Source: UBA5436 sp964346085
GTDB lineage: Bacteria > Bacillota > Clostridia > Saccharofermentanales > DTU023
Assembly: GCA_964346085.1 (NCBI GenBank)
Contig: CAYFSZ010000007.1
Span: forward strand, 1-35,438
Reading direction: 5' to 3'
Length of the DNA stretch: 35,438 nucleotides
Part shown: in pieces, positions 34,070 through 35,438 of the stretch
Layout: each line of letters opens with the position of its first letter
Position numbering within the stretch: position 1 is the first letter of the stretch
Notes under the pieces: generated by a model
What the model was told of the DNA's origin: nothing
The model's input: the letters and a program-made list of their open reading frames with translations, nothing else
Database searches by the model: none
Translations under genes and position numbers: made by a program

Positions 34070-35062
34070 ATGAAAAGAATTATCACATTTCGAGAAGCGA
34101 TTAGAGAAGGCATAAAATATGCTTTAATTAAATATCCGGAATCATTCGTGTTAGGAGAAGATGTTGCTGTATACCAGGGAGTAAATAATGTAACAGGTGA
34201 TTTATACTTAACTTTTGGTCCGGATAAAATTATGGATACTCCTATTTCAGAAACAGCCTTTCTTGGTTGTGCAGTTGGAGCTGCAATGATGGGAATGAAA
34301 CCAATTGTGGAATTGCAGGTTGCCGATTTCATAAGTGTTTGTTTGGATCCATTGATGAATCAGGCAGCAAAGTTACGTAATATGTCTGGTGGACAAATCA
34401 ATATCCCGATGGTTTTAAGAGCTGCATTTGGTGCTGGTCTTGGTGCTGCTGCGCAACATTCACAATCCTTAGAAAGTATTTTCGCTCATATACCAGGCTT
34501 AAAAGTGATTATGCCAGCCACTCCTTATGATGCAAAAGGATTATTTGCTAGTGCAATAAAAGATCCAAATCCTGTTGTTTATTTAGAACCAAGAGCAATC
34601 TATAATGCAAAAGGTGATGTGCCAATCGCTGATTATGAAATCCCAATCGGAAAAGCTGACATCAAAAGAAAAGGGACAGAAATGACAATCATAACTTATG
34701 GCAGCATGTTAGAACCTTGTCTTTTAGCAGCAGAGAATATTGCTGAAACGCATCAAATCGATATTGAAGTTTTAGACTTACGCTCATTGCAACCACTTGA
34801 TACAGAATCAATTATCAAAAGTTGTCAAAAAACCAAGCGTGTCATGATTGTTCATGAAGCTGTAGAGTTCTTAGGAATGGGTGCGGAAATAGCAGCAAAA
34901 ATTTCTGAAACAGAAATCATTTATCAATTACAAGCACCAATCAAAAGAGTTGCTGCTAAATTCTCTCCAATTCCGTTCAGCAAAGTACTGGAATATGAAG
35001 TGATTCCAACGAAACAAAGAATTGAGAAAGAAATACTTGCAATGTTTGAAATTAGCTTATAA
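34070..35062 (+). CDS. 2-oxoacid dehydrogenase E1 beta subunit (pyruvate/acetoin type)
   Basis: A 330-residue partner of the preceding subunit, forming the alpha2-beta2 E1. It shows the family stretches GEDVAVYQGVNNVTG, DTPISETAFLGCAVGAAM, SGGQINIPMVLRA, AAQHSQSLESIFAHIPGL and the C-terminal transketolase-C domain (about 200-325). A histidine is kept in the AAQHSQSLE segment, which lies at the active site in this family. It starts 6 nt after the alpha stop and is followed by infA after 50 nt. With no E2/E3 here, the remaining complex must come from elsewhere or an alternative acceptor is used. Confidence 0.92.
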   Translation: MKRIITFREAIREGIKYALIKYPESFVLGEDVAVYQGVNNVTGDLYLTFGPDKIMDTPISETAFLGCAVGAAMMGMKPIVELQVADFISVCLDPLMNQAAKLRNMSGGQINIPMVLRAAFGAGLGAAAQHSQSLESIFAHIPGLKVIMPATPYDAKGLFASAIKDPNPVVYLEPRAIYNAKGDVPIADYEIPIGKADIKRKGTEMTIITYGSMLEPCLLAAENIAETHQIDIEVLDLRSLQPLDTESIIKSCQKTKRVMIVHEAVEFLGMGAEIAAKISETEIIYQLQAPIKRVAAKFSPIPFSKVLEYEVIPTKQRIEKEILAMFEISL

Positions 35063-35112
35063 TATAAAACTAATGTCATAAAATTTATTAATAACAAAAA
35101 GGAGTTTAATGA

Positions 35113-35331
35113 ATGCCAAAAGAAGATTTAATTGAATGCAAGGGAGAGGTAGTTGAAACATTACCGAATACGCTTTTCCGCGTTAAATTAGAAAATGGTC
35201 ACGAAGTAACCGCTCATTTATCGGGCAAATTACGTCAACACTATATTAAGATTTTAACCGGCGACCAAGTTACAGTTGAATTAACACCTTATGATTTAAC
35301 AAAAGGTCGTATTACATGGAGAGGTAAATAA
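35113..35331 (+). CDS. infA: Translation initiation factor IF-1
   Basis: The 72-residue OB-fold factor that binds the ribosomal A site during initiation. The sequence is typical: CKGEVVETLPNTLFRVKLEN, TAHLSGKLRQHYIKILTGDQV and LTKGRITWR. Length is exact. The ATG at 35113 follows AAGGAG by 8 nt; an ATG four bases earlier is out of frame. It is the last full gene of the window. Confidence 0.98.
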   Translation: MPKEDLIECKGEVVETLPNTLFRVKLENGHEVTAHLSGKLRQHYIKILTGDQVTVELTPYDLTKGRITWRGK

Positions 35332-35354
35332 GAAATAATATTTTCTTATAACCC

Positions 35355-35382
35355 TTGATTTTTTCGTTGAATCTGTTAAACT
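35355..35382 (+). promoter_or_regulatory. Candidate promoter after infA
   Basis: TTGATT (35355-35360), a 16-nt spacer and TAAACT (35377-35382) with an upstream TG form a -35/extended -10 pair in the 107-nt tail after infA. AAAGGGGAA at the right edge (35429-35437) looks like the ribosome-binding site of a gene starting beyond the window, probably rpmJ or rpsM from the usual order. No gene body is visible in 35332-35438. Confidence 0.4.
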
Positions 35383-35438
35383 ATTTTGGCGTCGCCTTTA
35401 AGGGGCAATTTTTTTGTTGCTAAAAAGAAAGGGGAACC

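Noticed and set aside
35391..35416. Terminator after infA
   Set aside because: Only a 4-bp stem with a G-T pair (GCCT with GGGC) precedes the T-run; too weak to call.

Overview
The window is one stretch of a low-GC Gram-positive (Bacillota) chromosome. The evidence is the AT-rich sequence, strong GGAGG ribosome-binding sites, the Zn-ribbon form of S14, the S10-spc operon order running on into secY-adk-map-infA, and the ftsE-ftsX-hydrolase-S41 protease cluster. The split sodium-pumping decarboxylase and formate-tetrahydrofolate ligase suit an anaerobic fermenter, possibly Erysipelotrichia- or Clostridia-like. That placement is inference, since no 16S gene is present.

Layout. (1) 73-3433, minus strand: a four-gene biotin-dependent Na+-translocating decarboxylase operon (carboxyltransferase, small membrane anchor, biotin carrier, membrane pump) ending in a terminator. 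(2) 3601-9145, plus strand: hisS, aspS, lepB, lepA. (3) 9261-11805: tRNA-Leu(UAG), then a Crp/Fnr-family regulator and fhs, with no terminator between tRNA and regulator. (4) 11952-19956: PucR-type regulator, ftsE, ftsX, a coiled-coil M23 hydrolase broken by a 100-N assembly gap, an S41 protease, hslO and trpS, closed by a terminator. (5) 20036-20330: a non-coding array of alternating, regularly spaced inverted half-sites, the least explained element here. (6) 20376-31466: S10 promoter and structured leader, then the S10-spc ribosomal protein genes to secY, including rpmD (59 codons). (7) 31533-35331: adk, map, two genes for a 2-oxoacid dehydrogenase E1 inserted between map and infA, then infA. 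A new promoter and ribosome-binding site at the right edge point to a gene just outside.

How the genes work together. Region 1 couples decarboxylation to a Na+ gradient. Region 3 pairs a regulator with one-carbon activation. In region 4 an ABC-type division complex (FtsEX) sits beside the periplasm-side peptidoglycan hydrolase it probably controls. Regions 6-7 supply translation, secretion (SecY) and N-terminal processing (Map). I see no phage, transposon, CRISPR or defence system. The observations most worth checking are the palindrome array, the E1 pair inside the ribosomal cluster, the repeat-caused gap in the hydrolase gene, the S10 leader, and the tail on FtsE.
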